Shown: positions 15,876 through 24,428, counted from the first letter of the stretch. The stretch is 64,000 nucleotides of DNA from Streptomyces sp. XD-27 (GCF_030553055.1 NZ_CP130713.1:3348001-3412000), one strand, 5' to 3'. A program made the numbers and translations. The notes: generated by a model not told the origin, from the sequence alone.

Positions 15876-16481
15876 TCAGGGCCATTCCGGCGCGGGGTCC
15901 TCGTCGAGGAGGGGCCGGATGGCGCCCAGTACGGCGCCGATGCACACGTCGCGCAGTTCGGCGCGGGTGCAGGTCTCCTTGGTGAGCCAGTCCAGGCACA
16001 GCACCTGGACGAAGACCAGCCAGCTCTTCAGGACGCCCGACACGGCCTCCCGGGTGCCGTCGTCGGCGAGCGGGAGCACGCCGAGCAGCCGCTCGCGCAG
16101 GGCGTCGAGCTCGTCGGCGATGATCGTCTGGACCAGGCGGTCGCCGGTCAGCACCCGGTTCGCCGCCAGGACGGTGTTGCGGTTCTCCGCGAAGTACTCG
16201 ATATGGGCGTCCAGGCCCTCGACGAGCTGCTCGACCAGGGTGTCGGCGGGATCGAGCCGGGTCTTGGCGAGCAGTTGCTCGGCGACCTGCTGGTAGAGGG
16301 CCGCGAAGAGGTCGCGCTTGCTCGGGAAGTACCGGTAGAGCAGCGCGCGCGAGACCCCGGCCCGCTCGGCGACGTCCTCCATCAGCACCTCGTCGTACGG
16401 ATGCGCGGCGAAGAGCCGCGCGGCGACGCCGAGGAGCTGGGCGCGGCGTTCGTCGGGGCTGAGTCGCTGACGCGGAGGCAC
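15876..16481 (-). CDS. TetR family transcriptional regulator
   Basis: A 201-residue repressor-type protein. The N-terminal helix-turn-helix is clear (LLGVAARLFAAHPYDEVLME then AGVSRALLYRYFPSKRDLF), followed by an all-helical ligand domain. The start is a GTG with only a weak site upstream. It diverges from the DUF4345 gene across about 106 bp that contain a promoter overlapped by one of two copies of GTCTACTAGC, so it probably controls that gene and itself. Confidence 0.92.
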   Translation of the reverse strand: MPPRQRLSPDERRAQLLGVAARLFAAHPYDEVLMEDVAERAGVSRALLYRYFPSKRDLFAALYQQVAEQLLAKTRLDPADTLVEQLVEGLDAHIEYFAENRNTVLAANRVLTGDRLVQTIIADELDALRERLLGVLPLADDGTREAVSGVLKSWLVFVQVLCLDWLTKETCTRAELRDVCIGAVLGAIRPLLDEDPAPEWP

Positions 16482-16502
16482 GGACCCATGCTACTTGCTA
16501 CT

Positions 16503-16532
16503 TGACACACGTCTACTAGCCGGGCGTAGCTT
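16503..16532 (+). promoter_or_regulatory. Promoter of the DUF4345 gene
   Basis: TTGACA (16503-16508) and TAGCTT (16527-16532) are 18 bases apart. The first operator-like repeat lies within this spacer. Confidence 0.55.
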
Positions 16533-16568
16533 GGTGGAAGCGCACTTGGTGGACGCGTGTCTACTAGC
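16511..16568 (+). promoter_or_regulatory. Probable TetR operator pair
   Basis: GTCTACTAGC occurs at 16511-16520 and again at 16559-16568. The sequences just before are related (ACAC and GCGT versions of an ACNCGTGTC-like half site). One copy lies within the promoter spacer and one after the expected start, a layout suited to repression by the divergent TetR protein. Confidence 0.45.
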
Positions 16569-16587
16569 GGAGGGGTGGTGGCCGGTC

Positions 16588-17052
16588 ATGGCCAGGGTCA
16601 AGGTGCTCCGAGGGCTCGTACGGGCGATGGGGTACGCCTGCGTGGCGATCGGGCTCTTCCACGTGGCTCTCGGCAACGCCTCGATCCCGGGCGCGGGCTC
16701 GGCCGGCCCGACGGTCGACAGCCTTGGGCGGTTCTTCGGCGCGATCTTCGCCGGTTACGGCCTCGGCTGGCTCTGGGCGGCCCGGCAGTCGCCGATCCCC
16801 GCGACGGCGGTGCGGTGGCTGGCCGGGGTCTTCCTGCTGGGTGCGCTCGGGCGGCTGCTGTCGCTCGCCGCGCACGGGTGGCCGCACTGGTTCCAGGTGG
16901 TGCTGGCAGTCGTCGAACTGGTGCTGTCGCCGCTGTTCTTCTGGCTGGCGGACGCCGATGAGGCCCGTCAGGCCGACGAGAAGGCGACCGGGGTTCGACC
17001 TACGCCTACATCCACGCCCACGCCTACGCCTGGCCCGTCTCGAAGCGGCTGA
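16588..17052 (+). CDS. DUF4345 membrane protein
   Basis: A 154-residue protein with four hydrophobic segments (MGYACVAIGLFHVALG, FFGAIFAGYGLGWLWAA, WLAGVFLLGALGRLLSLAA, VVLAVVELVLSPLFFWLA) as in DUF4345. The C-terminal tail is low-complexity Thr-Pro. GGAGGGG lies 12 bases before the ATG. Its 3' end overlaps the convergent NTF2-like gene by 29 bases. Likely regulated by the divergent TetR protein; biochemical role unknown. Confidence 0.8.
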   Translation: MARVKVLRGLVRAMGYACVAIGLFHVALGNASIPGAGSAGPTVDSLGRFFGAIFAGYGLGWLWAARQSPIPATAVRWLAGVFLLGALGRLLSLAAHGWPHWFQVVLAVVELVLSPLFFWLADADEARQADEKATGVRPTPTSTPTPTPGPSRSG

Positions 17053-17347
17053 TCTTGTCGCCGGACACGACGAACGTCCAACGGGTGCGCATCCCGCCCC
17101 ACGTGTCGTTGCGGTAGTCCGCCAGCAGCGTGCGGCCGCCGTCCGACTCCTCGACCACGTCCATGCGGCCGTTGGCGGAGAAGATCTCCCGGTCGACCCA
17201 CCCCGCCAGATCACGGTCGGATCCGTCGTCGGACATCGTCGCGTCCGGGGTCAGCAGCGCGAAGAACGCCGCACTGTCGCCGGCGTTGAGCGCCTGGACG
17301 AAGGCGCGGACCTGCGGGTCCGTCAGGTTGTCGGGGCTGATGGGCAT
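17024..17347 (-). CDS. NTF2-like (SnoaL-type) small protein
   Basis: A 107-residue protein with the NTF2 cone-fold pattern: helix (DPQVRAFVQALNAGDSAAFFALL), TPDATMSDDG, then strands ending WTFVVSGDKISRFETGQ. Such proteins bind small ligands or act as isomerases. I see no fixed catalytic set. ATG at 17347 with AGGAG upstream. Three 20-bp repeats lie just upstream. Confidence 0.8.
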   Translation of the reverse strand: MPISPDNLTDPQVRAFVQALNAGDSAAFFALLTPDATMSDDGSDRDLAGWVDREIFSANGRMDVVEESDGGRTLLADYRNDTWGGMRTRWTFVVSGDKISRFETGQA

Positions 17348-17373
17348 GGGGAGGGCTCCTCGTTCCGCGCTTG

Positions 17374-17433
17374 GCCGGCACACGCCACCGTTCGCCAGCA
17401 CACGCCACTGTTCGCCGGCACACGTCACTGTCC
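17374..17433 (+). repeat. Three 20-bp tandem repeats in a divergent promoter region
   Basis: Copies at 17374-17393, 17394-17413 and 17414-17433, built on GCCGGCACACGCCACTGTTC with one to three changes each. They lie between the NTF2-like gene and the lipoprotein gene, where both promoters must be, so they could be regulator sites. Confidence 0.85.
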
Positions 17434-17557
17434 ACTTATCACCGCCGCCGCCCCTTTCCGTGGATCCGGGTGGGACCGGATGCCGGGACGCACCCGGAAG
17501 GCTCAGCGCGGTATATGCTGCGGCGAATTTTCGAACTCAGGGGCGGGAACGCAATAC

Positions 17558-18289
17558 ATGTACGACATGCACCATTTCAGCAGAGCAGGCAGAGCCGTGG
17601 CGGGCGCGGTGGCCGCGGCGGCCATGCTCGGTGCGCTCACCGGCTGCTCGACGTCGGGCGACGGCGACAAGGGCAAGGCCACCGGCAAGGACAAGGTCGC
17701 GGGCAAGGGAACCGACAAGGACAGCGGCGGCGGCCACGGCGGCACGAAGTCCACCGCCTCGTCCGGCAGGCAGCTCGGCGGCAAGGGATCTGCCTGCGTG
17801 CTGCCCGTGACGTTCGACGTGGCGAAGTCCTGGAAGCCGAAGGCCGTCGAACCGATCCCGGCGGGTAAGGACGATCACGGCTTCAACGAGCTTCTTCATC
17901 AGGGCGGGGTCCAGATGGTGTGCGAGATCGACGCCAAGCCCGCTGGACACATCGGCTTCCTCCAGGTGTGGACCGGGCCGAAGTCGGCCGCCGACGACAA
18001 GCCACGCGCGGTGCTGGAGCGGTATCTGGCCGAGGAGAGCGACGACGTACGAAAGACGACCTACCGCGACATCGAGGTCGGCGACGACGGCGTGGCCGCC
18101 GTCGAGGTCGTCTACTCCCTCTACAGCAAGCTGATGGAGGAGTCCCGGCAGGTGAGCGCCCTGGCCGTGGCGACGCCCCAGGGACCGGTCCTGCTGCGCC
18201 TCGGCGGACTGGACACCGAGGAGCACAAGGACATGCTGCCCGCGCTGGAGTTGGCGAAGGAGTCCATGACGCTGTCCGCCGCGGGCTGA
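17558..18289 (+). CDS. Putative lipoprotein, unknown function
   Basis: A 243-residue lipoprotein. The signal sequence (AVAGAVAAAAMLGALTGC) ends in a lipobox with Cys near residue 28, followed by a Gly/Lys/Asp-rich linker. The mature domain starts at about residue 75 (ACVLPVTFDVAKSWKPKAV) and resembles the extracytoplasmic lipoprotein domains common in Streptomyces, including those at the ends of the kinases in this window. I chose the ATG at 17558; one at 17567 is possible and the ribosome binding site is weak. Confidence 0.82.
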   Translation: MYDMHHFSRAGRAVAGAVAAAAMLGALTGCSTSGDGDKGKATGKDKVAGKGTDKDSGGGHGGTKSTASSGRQLGGKGSACVLPVTFDVAKSWKPKAVEPIPAGKDDHGFNELLHQGGVQMVCEIDAKPAGHIGFLQVWTGPKSAADDKPRAVLERYLAEESDDVRKTTYRDIEVGDDGVAAVEVVYSLYSKLMEESRQVSALAVATPQGPVLLRLGGLDTEEHKDMLPALELAKESMTLSAAG

Positions 18290-18298
18290 GGCGCCCCC

Positions 18299-18327
18299 GG
18301 GCACGGGGCCGGGCCGCCCCCGTGCCC
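18299..18327 (+). terminator. Terminator hairpin after the lipoprotein gene
   Basis: GGGCACGGGG (18299-18308) pairs with CCCCGTGCCC (18318-18327) across a 9-base loop, ten bases after the stop codon. Confidence 0.75.
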
Positions 18328-18353
18328 CGCGCCCGGTGCCCGGCGCCAGAGGT

Positions 18354-18410
18354 CCGGAAGTCCAGAAGTCCGGAAGTCCGGAAGTCCGGAAGTCCGGAAG
18401 TCCGGCGAGT
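18354..18410 (+). repeat. 8-bp tandem repeat CCGGAAGT
   Basis: Six head-to-tail units from 18354 to 18401 (one with A for G) and a degenerate seventh. A short-unit array like this is prone to slippage and may vary in length between strains. Confidence 0.9.
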
Positions 18411-18459
18411 CCACCGGCGGTTCCGGGCGCCGCCTGATCGCCGGTGGCGTCGGCAGCGG

Positions 18460-19113
18460 CTATGCGTACGCGGCCTCGGGCGCAGCGTCGCGGATCAGAC
18501 CGGTCAGCGGGCCGTGGGTGCGCCAGCCCAGGGACTCGTACAGTGCCCGCCCCTCGGTCGTCGCGCCGAGCACCGCCGTCGAGGAGCCCGCGTCGACGGC
18601 GGCGTTCGCCAGCGTCCGCATGACCAGGCTGCCGAGTCCCTTGCGGCGGTGGGCCGGGGAGGTCTCGACCTGGTCGACGACGGCCGTGCGCCCGGGGCCG
18701 GGCACGGCGACCTGGCCGCGGGCGGCGAACGCGCCGTCGTCGGTCAGAACGACCACCCGGGTGACGCCGCCCCGCCCCCAGGTGCGCACCCGGTATCCGG
18801 CGGGAGCCTCGGCCGCGGTCGGGCGCAGCGGCGCGGACATCACGAAGCCGTCGCTGTCGAAGCGCCAGCCGGGGGCCACCCACGGCGCGACGGTCTGCGG
18901 CGGCAGGAAGAACTTGATCCAGGTGTTGGGGGCGGTGACCGTCTCGGTGAGCTTGCGTATCAGCGGCTCGTCGGCATCGGTCAGTACGTGCCGGGTCACC
19001 TGCCCGGTCAGCCCCACCTCGAAGGTGAAGCCCCACGGCTCCACCACCGGTGGCGCGGCTCCACGCGAGACGACCCAGCCCTCCACCCATGAACGGACGA
19101 GCTCCGCGTCCAT
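18460..19113 (-). CDS. GNAT family N-acetyltransferase
   Basis: A 217-residue protein whose C-terminal half is a GNAT domain. The acetyl-CoA loop is in VETSPAHRRKGLGSLVMRTL (R-x-x-G-x-G near residue 157), followed by ALYESLGWR, the usual last strand and helix. The N-terminal half may be a second, diverged GNAT repeat. The ATG at 19113 has GGGGG eight bases upstream; the ATG six bases earlier is too close. Substrate unknown. Confidence 0.87.
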   Translation of the reverse strand: MDAELVRSWVEGWVVSRGAAPPVVEPWGFTFEVGLTGQVTRHVLTDADEPLIRKLTETVTAPNTWIKFFLPPQTVAPWVAPGWRFDSDGFVMSAPLRPTAAEAPAGYRVRTWGRGGVTRVVVLTDDGAFAARGQVAVPGPGRTAVVDQVETSPAHRRKGLGSLVMRTLANAAVDAGSSTAVLGATTEGRALYESLGWRTHGPLTGLIRDAAPEAAYA

Positions 19114-19200
19114 GTGCATCCACCCCCGTGTAATAGACGAATGTCGTGTCGGCATATTACATCGGATGGTCGCTCCGGGGCGGGCCGCGGACGGCGGCAC

Positions 19201-19560
19201 TCAGGCGGCGACGCGCTCCGCGAAGCCGCCGGCCCGGGTGACGATGACGCGGTCGAGCCGGTAGTAGGGCACGGCGAGCAGCGGCGAGTCCCGCACCCCT
19301 TCCAGCAAGCGGTTCCAGTCCTCCAGGTCCGTCGTCCGCACGACGGCGACATCGGTCGGCGACGCGCTGAAGGCGTCGGCGTCGTACCACTCCAGCGTGC
19401 TGACCGGCGCGTGGCGGGCGAGCAGCGGAGCCACGTGCTCGGCGAGGGCGGCGTCCCGCTCGGCGCGGGTCAGCGCGAGCCAGGCCGGGGCCACCGTGAG
19501 GTGCAGGAAGACGGTCCACGCGGTTTCTGTACCAAGTGCTTCATCCATGGCGGCGATCAT
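19201..19560 (-). CDS. Darcynin-like small protein
   Basis: A 119-residue protein that fits the darcynin family: TVFLHLTVAPAWLALTRAER near the start, then HVAPLLARH, YDADAFSASPTDVAVVRT and RDSPLLAVPYYRLDRVIV. The family is small and of unknown function. No ribosome binding site is visible before the ATG at 19560, and the next gene starts 27 bp away on the other strand, so the message may be leaderless. The partner is a TetR regulator, which suggests control by it. Confidence 0.7.
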   Translation of the reverse strand: MIAAMDEALGTETAWTVFLHLTVAPAWLALTRAERDAALAEHVAPLLARHAPVSTLEWYDADAFSASPTDVAVVRTTDLEDWNRLLEGVRDSPLLAVPYYRLDRVIVTRAGGFAERVAA

Positions 19561-19587
19561 TCATGAACCATCCGCTACAGTCAACAG
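19561..19587. promoter_or_regulatory. 27-bp divergent promoter region
   Basis: Only 27 bases separate the two start codons. On the plus strand TACAGT at 19574-19579 is a likely -10, placing the start at or next to the ATG of the TetR gene (leaderless). Promoter elements of each gene must overlap the other coding region, so one bound TetR dimer could block both. Confidence 0.45.
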
Positions 19588-20157
19588 ATGGCTCGACCCG
19601 TCGATGAACACAAGCGCGCGGAGCTGCTCGCCGCGGTGGTGGGGTACCTGGAGACGTACGGCATCGCGGGCCTGTCCCTGCGGGCCGTCGCCGCCGAACT
19701 CGGCACGAGTTCGCGGATGCTCGTCTACTACTTCGGTACGAAGGAGAACATGCTGGCGCAGGCCCTGGACGCCTCGCGGCCGGATGTGGCGGGGTTGTTG
19801 GGACGGGCGGCGTCCGGGGCTGCGTTGCGGGAGACGCTGCTGGCGCTGTGGCACGACGTGACCGCGGGCCAACAGCGGCGGAGTGCCCCGCTCATGCTGC
19901 AGGTGATGGCGCTGGCGGGCGTCCCGGACAGCCCGTACCGCGCGTTCGCCCAGCGGGAGGTCGACGGCTGGGTCGAGCCGCTGGCCACGGCGTTCGCGCG
20001 CATCGGGCACGCGCCCGACGACGCGCGGGCGCGGGCCACCGCGCTGGTGTCGGGCGCGCGGGGCATTCTGCTGGACCGGCTGGTGACCCGCGACGACGAG
20101 CGGACGGACGCGGCGGTGCGGACGCTCGTCGACGCGTTGGCTTCCTCGCCGCGTTGA
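19588..20157 (+). CDS. TetR family transcriptional regulator
   Basis: A 189-residue TetR protein. The DNA-binding domain is ELLAAVVGYLETYGIAGLSL then LGTSSRMLVYYFGTKENMLA; the rest is helical with SGARGILLDRLVTR near the end, as in TetR_C groups. The gene diverges from the darcynin-like gene and probably represses it. Its 3' end is unusual because the last codons and the stop recur downstream in a degenerate repeat. Confidence 0.92.
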   Translation: MARPVDEHKRAELLAAVVGYLETYGIAGLSLRAVAAELGTSSRMLVYYFGTKENMLAQALDASRPDVAGLLGRAASGAALRETLLALWHDVTAGQQRRSAPLMLQVMALAGVPDSPYRAFAQREVDGWVEPLATAFARIGHAPDDARARATALVSGARGILLDRLVTRDDERTDAAVRTLVDALASSPR

Positions 20158-20300
20158 CGGCGCCGCTGCCGCGTTGACAGCGCCGCCACCTTGACCGCCT
20201 CGCCGCTTTGGCGGCGCCGCCGTCTTGACCGCCCCGCCGCGTTGGCGGTGCCGCCGTCTTGGCCCCTCACCGTGTTGGCCACCCCGCCGCGTTGGCGCGG
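20149..20300 (+). repeat. Degenerate tandem repeat starting at the TetR stop codon
   Basis: The gene end CCGCGTTGA plus CGGCGCCGCTG is followed by CCGCGTTGACAGCGCCGCCA and further shorter or diverged copies (CCTTGACCGCC, CCGCGTTGGCGGTGCCGCC) up to the next gene. The unit contains the stop codon. Confidence 0.7.
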
Positions 20301-20307
20301 CGCCGCC

Positions 20308-21258
20308 TCAGACCAGTCGTCGGGCCGTCGCCCACCGCGTCAGTTCGTGGCGGTTGCTCAGCTGGAGCTTGCGCAGTACCGCCGAGACATGGCTCTCGAC
20401 CGTCTTCACCGAGATGAACAGCTGCTTGGCGATCTCCTTGTACGCGTACCCGCGGGCGATCAGCCGCAGCACCTCGCGTTCCCGCTGCGTGAGGCGGTCG
20501 AGGTCCTCGTCGACCGGCGGGGCGTCGGTGGAGGCGAACGCGTCCAGGACGAAGCCCGCGAGGCGCGGGGAGAAGACCGCGTCGCCGTCCGCCACGCGGA
20601 AGATCGCGTCCACCAGATCCGTACCGGTGATGGTCTTGGTGACATAGCCGCGCGCGCCGCCGCGGATGACGCCGATGACGTCCTCGGCGGCGTCGGAGAC
20701 CGACAGCGCCAGGAAGCGCACCGGGCGGTCCGGGGCGCCTATCAGGGCCGCGCTGCGGCGCAGCACCTCCACGCCGCCGCCGCCCGGCAGGTGGACGTCC
20801 AGCAGGACGACCTCGGGGCGGGTCGCGTTGATCACGGTCACGGCCTGGTCGACGTCGGCCGCCTCGCCGACCACTTCCACGCCCGTCACGTCCGTGTGGC
20901 CGATCTCGGCCTGGACCCCCGTGCGGAACATGCGGTGGTCGTCGACGAGGACGACCCTCACCCGGCGCGCGGCACCGGCTTCGGAGGGCGCCGCTCCTGA
21001 CGGTGCTGACGGGGCCGCTCCCGACGGTGCCGAGGGCGCCGCTCCGGAGACCGTCTCGCCCGCCGCCGGCCCGTTCCCACCGGGCCCGTTCCCACCGGGG
21101 CCGTTCCCGCCGGGGACGTTCCCGCCGGGGCCGTTCCCGCCGGGGCCGTTCCCCGCAGGCCCGTTTCCTGTCGTCCGTCCGTTCCCGGCAGGCTCGCTCC
21201 CTGTCGGCCGTCCGTCCGCCGCAGGCCCGTTCCCCGTCGTCCGTCCGTTCCCCGTCAT
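20308..21258 (-). CDS. LuxR-type two-component response regulator
   Basis: A 316-residue NarL-type regulator. The receiver domain starts near residue 97 (RVRVVLVDDHRMFRTGV), with the phospho-acceptor Asp in VVLLDVHLPGG and the switch Lys in GYVTKTITG. The LuxR helix-turn-helix is LTQREREVLRLIARGYAYKE and following. Before the receiver are about 95 residues rich in Gly, Asn and Pro (NGPGGNGPGG repeats) not usual for the family. The ATG overlaps the stop of the kinase gene (ATGA), so the two are co-translated and form one signalling pair. Confidence 0.93.
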   Translation of the reverse strand: MTGNGRTTGNGPAADGRPTGSEPAGNGRTTGNGPAGNGPGGNGPGGNVPGGNGPGGNGPGGNGPAAGETVSGAAPSAPSGAAPSAPSGAAPSEAGAARRVRVVLVDDHRMFRTGVQAEIGHTDVTGVEVVGEAADVDQAVTVINATRPEVVLLDVHLPGGGGVEVLRRSAALIGAPDRPVRFLALSVSDAAEDVIGVIRGGARGYVTKTITGTDLVDAIFRVADGDAVFSPRLAGFVLDAFASTDAPPVDEDLDRLTQREREVLRLIARGYAYKEIAKQLFISVKTVESHVSAVLRKLQLSNRHELTRWATARRLV

Positions 21259-22574
21259 CCCGCCGCCCTCTCCATCTCCAGCTCCACTTCCGTGCCCCCG
21301 TCCGGCGCCGACCGCAGTCGGGCCGTGCCGCCGTTGCGCTGCATCCGGCCGATGATCGACTCGCGTACGCCCATCCGGTCGTCCGGCACGGCGTCCAGGT
21401 CGAAGCCCGGGCCCCGGTCCCGTACCGCGATGAAGACCGTATGGCCCTCGACCTCCGCGTACACCTGCACGGGCCCGCCCTCGCCACCGTACTTCGCGGC
21501 GTTGACCATCGCCTCGCGCGCGGCCTGGAGCTGGGCGGTCAGCTTCTCGTCGAGCGGGCAGTCGCCGACGACCACGACCTCGATCGGGACGCCGTGGTGG
21601 TCCTCGACCTCCGCCGCCGTGCGGCGCACCGCCTCCGCCAAGGTGTCCGGCGCCTCCCCCTCGTCCTTGCCGGTGCCCTCCGGCCTGTACAGCCAGGCGC
21701 GCAACTCCCGCTCCTGGGCACGGGCCAGCCGCGCCACCTCGCGGGAGTCGTCGGCGCTGCGCTGGATGAGGGTGAGGGTGTGCAGCACGGAGTCGTGGAC
21801 GTGGGCGGCGACCTCGGCGCGCTCCTGGGCGCGGATGCGCATCAGCCGCTCCTCGGACAGGTCCTGCATCATCCGCACCAGGTACGGTCCCGCCAGCAGC
21901 GCCACGCCGACGATGACGGCGAGGGCGGCCTGGAGCACCGCGCCCAGGTGCTCGGCCGCGCCCTGGACGACGACGATGCCGGTCACGCCCACCCCGGTCA
22001 GGACCACCCCCGCCGCGCTGCGCGCGATGGGCAGCACGCGCTTGCGGCGGCTCAGCTCCATCCACTGGGCGCGCCGGGCGTTGTCCGCCTGCCGCCAGAC
22101 CAGGGCGACGCCCGCGCCGACCAGCAGCAGCGGCCAGATGTAGGTGTTGGCGCGGCCGAGCTGGAAGGAGTCCACGAAGATGCCCATGCCGACGAGCAGC
22201 GCGAGCAGCGCGAGGACCTGCCCCTTGTCGGGCTTGTGGGCGAAGAGCCGGCGCTTGCCGTCGGGGCCGGGCGCGGTGAGGGACGGGGCCGGGCGCTCGG
22301 TGTCCACGCCGCCGACGCCGAGCGGTACGACGAACCAGAACAGCGCGTACACCAGCGCGCCGAAGCCCTCGGCCATGACCATCGCCACGAAGACGACGCG
22401 CACCCACAGCACCGGCAGGCCCAGATGCCCGGCGAGCCCGCGCGCGACGCCGCCGAGCATCCGGCCCTCGGCGCTGCGGTACAGCTTGCGCGGGGGCGGC
22501 TCGGCGTGGTCGGGAGGCACCGGGTGGTGCGGCCCGGCGGTCGGGGCGGTGGCGGCCATGTCCCCGATGGTCAC
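21255..22574 (-). CDS. PspC-domain sensor histidine kinase
   Basis: A 439-residue kinase. A PspC domain opens the protein (KLYRSAEGRMLGGVARGLAG then VVFVAMVMAEGFGALVYALF), followed by further membrane helices (about 115-230). The HisKA_3-type phospho-acceptor is in AAHVHDSVLHTLTLIQ, and the ATPase domain has REAMVNAAKYGG and VRDRGPGFDLDAV. It should sense envelope state and phosphorylate the regulator encoded next. The start is uncertain: GTG at 22574 or ATG at 22559, neither with a good ribosome binding site. Confidence 0.9.
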   Translation of the reverse strand: MTIGDMAATAPTAGPHHPVPPDHAEPPPRKLYRSAEGRMLGGVARGLAGHLGLPVLWVRVVFVAMVMAEGFGALVYALFWFVVPLGVGGVDTERPAPSLTAPGPDGKRRLFAHKPDKGQVLALLALLVGMGIFVDSFQLGRANTYIWPLLLVGAGVALVWRQADNARRAQWMELSRRKRVLPIARSAAGVVLTGVGVTGIVVVQGAAEHLGAVLQAALAVIVGVALLAGPYLVRMMQDLSEERLMRIRAQERAEVAAHVHDSVLHTLTLIQRSADDSREVARLARAQERELRAWLYRPEGTGKDEGEAPDTLAEAVRRTAAEVEDHHGVPIEVVVVGDCPLDEKLTAQLQAAREAMVNAAKYGGEGGPVQVYAEVEGHTVFIAVRDRGPGFDLDAVPDDRMGVRESIIGRMQRNGGTARLRSAPDGGTEVELEMERAAG

Positions 22575-22601
22575 ATGATCAGCGGCATACGGGCATCAGG
22601 G

Positions 22602-24428
22602 TCACCCCTGACCGGACCCGGACGCGGGCTGGGAACCGGGCCGCTCGGCGTCCCCCGGGAGGCCGAGCCCGTCCCTGACCTTGTCGAAGATCGGGCTGTA
22701 GCGATCCCACTCCTCCTTGGGCGCGGAGAGGTACAGGGCGTACTCGCGCTCGCCCTCGCGGCCCCAGCCGAGGTCGATGGCGTACCAGTCGCGTGTCTTG
22801 CCCCGCCAGCTCATCTCCCACACGGCCGCCGTCTGGCCGCGGAAGGCGGTCTTCTGCATCCGCTCGCGCCTGTATTGGTCGACACCGTCCGAGTTCCTGA
22901 ACTGCTCCTCCACATCCTTGAAGTGCCCCAAGGGGTCAGGACTCGCATAGTCCAGGACGTTGAACCGGATGCCGACCATGCCGGTGGGGTCGACGTACCG
23001 GACCTCCCGGGTCCCCTTCACCTGACGGCTCCAGTTGTTGGGCACGGGGAGCGAGACGTCGAACTGCTTCTCGTACTGAAGGTGATACCCCGCCGGGATG
23101 GGCGGGGGCGTGTGGACCGCGCCCGGGGTCGGGGTGTCCGTCGCGCCGGGGTCCTTCGTCCCCTCCGCGCGCGTCCCGGATCCGCCGCTGTCGCCCGCGT
23201 ACTGCTGGTACGCCCAGTAGCCGCCTCCGGCGACCAGGACCATCGCCATCGCGGCCAGCAGGGTCTTACGGGTGGGGCTGCCGCCGGCGCGTACCGTGCC
23301 CGGGGAGTATGTCCGGGACGCGTCGTCCCGCGGCGCGGGCGTGATGTCCGATACGGGGGTGGCGTCCCACGTGGGCTCGGGCGCCGGCTCCCGCCCGGTG
23401 TCCGCACCCGTGCGCGCCTCCGTGCCCGTGCCCGTGCCCGTGCCCGTGCCCGGACCCGGACCCGGACCCGTACCCCCGTCCGCGGGCAGCCCCCGCGTAC
23501 CGGTCGTACCCGCCGTACCTGTCGTACCTGTCGTACCCGTCGTGAACGACAAGCCGATCAGCATCTCCGGCTCCGTCGCCGCCTCCGCCGACGGAGCCCG
23601 CAGCGCGCGCTCCACCTCCCCCGCCGACGGCCGCTCGTCCGGGTCCTTGGCCAGCAGGGCCTCGATGAGGCCCGTCAGCGGACCGGCCTTGCGCATCGGC
23701 TCCAGCGGGTCCATGGCGATCGCGTACGCCGTCTCCATCGCCGTGTCGCGGCGGAACGGGGCACGCCCCTCCAGCGCCTGATACAGCGTCGCGCCCAGCG
23801 CCCACAGGTCCGAGGCAGGGCCGGGCTTGCGGCCCCTGACGCGCTCCGGCGCGATGTAGTCGATGGAGCCGACCACCTCGCCGGTCTTGGTCAGCGTGGA
23901 CGTCCCCGTCGCCATGGCGATGCCGAAGTCGGTGAGCACCACCCGGCCGCCCCAGGGGCCTTCGGCCTGCGCGCTGTCGCCCCGCCCCAGCAGCACGTTG
24001 CCGGGCTTGACGTCGCGGTGCAGGACCCCGGCCGCGTGCGCCGCGCGCAGCGCCGCCACCATGCCGCGGCCGATCCGGGCCGCCTCGGCCGGGGAGACGG
24101 TGCCGTTCTCCTTGAGCAGCGCGCCCAGCGTGGTGGACGGCACGTATTCCATGACGATGCACGGCAGCCCGCCGTCGTCCACGACGTCGTGCACGACGAC
24201 CACATTGGGGTGCGTGATCCGGGCGGCGCTGCGCGCCTCGCGCCGGGTGCGCTCGTGGAGGGTGGCCAGTTCGTCGTCGGAGACGTGGATGGATATGTGC
24301 AGTTGTTTGACCGCGACCTGACGGCCGAGCAGTTCATCCTCGGCGCGCCACACCGTGCCCATGCCACCGCGGCCGATCCGCTCGATCAACCGGTACCGTC
24401 CGGCGACCAGCCGCCCCTCGTCCGACAC
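22602..24428 (-). CDS. Transmembrane Ser/Thr protein kinase
   Basis: A 608-residue Hanks-type kinase. The glycine loop is IGRGGMGTVW, the ATP lysine is in VAVKQL, the catalytic loop HRDVKPGN, then DFG in VLTDFGIAMA, and APE in YIAPERV. A long Gly/Thr/Pro linker leads to one membrane helix (TLLAAMAMVLVAGGGYWAY) and an extracytoplasmic domain (VSLPVPNNWSRQV and following). That domain resembles those of the kinases at 43994 and 45848. GTG start with GAGGGG seven bases upstream. It may sense an envelope signal. Confidence 0.93.
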   Translation of the reverse strand: MSDEGRLVAGRYRLIERIGRGGMGTVWRAEDELLGRQVAVKQLHISIHVSDDELATLHERTRREARSAARITHPNVVVVHDVVDDGGLPCIVMEYVPSTTLGALLKENGTVSPAEAARIGRGMVAALRAAHAAGVLHRDVKPGNVLLGRGDSAQAEGPWGGRVVLTDFGIAMATGTSTLTKTGEVVGSIDYIAPERVRGRKPGPASDLWALGATLYQALEGRAPFRRDTAMETAYAIAMDPLEPMRKAGPLTGLIEALLAKDPDERPSAGEVERALRAPSAEAATEPEMLIGLSFTTGTTGTTGTAGTTGTRGLPADGGTGPGPGPGTGTGTGTGTEARTGADTGREPAPEPTWDATPVSDITPAPRDDASRTYSPGTVRAGGSPTRKTLLAAMAMVLVAGGGYWAYQQYAGDSGGSGTRAEGTKDPGATDTPTPGAVHTPPPIPAGYHLQYEKQFDVSLPVPNNWSRQVKGTREVRYVDPTGMVGIRFNVLDYASPDPLGHFKDVEEQFRNSDGVDQYRRERMQKTAFRGQTAAVWEMSWRGKTRDWYAIDLGWGREGEREYALYLSAPKEEWDRYSPIFDKVRDGLGLPGDAERPGSQPASGSGQG

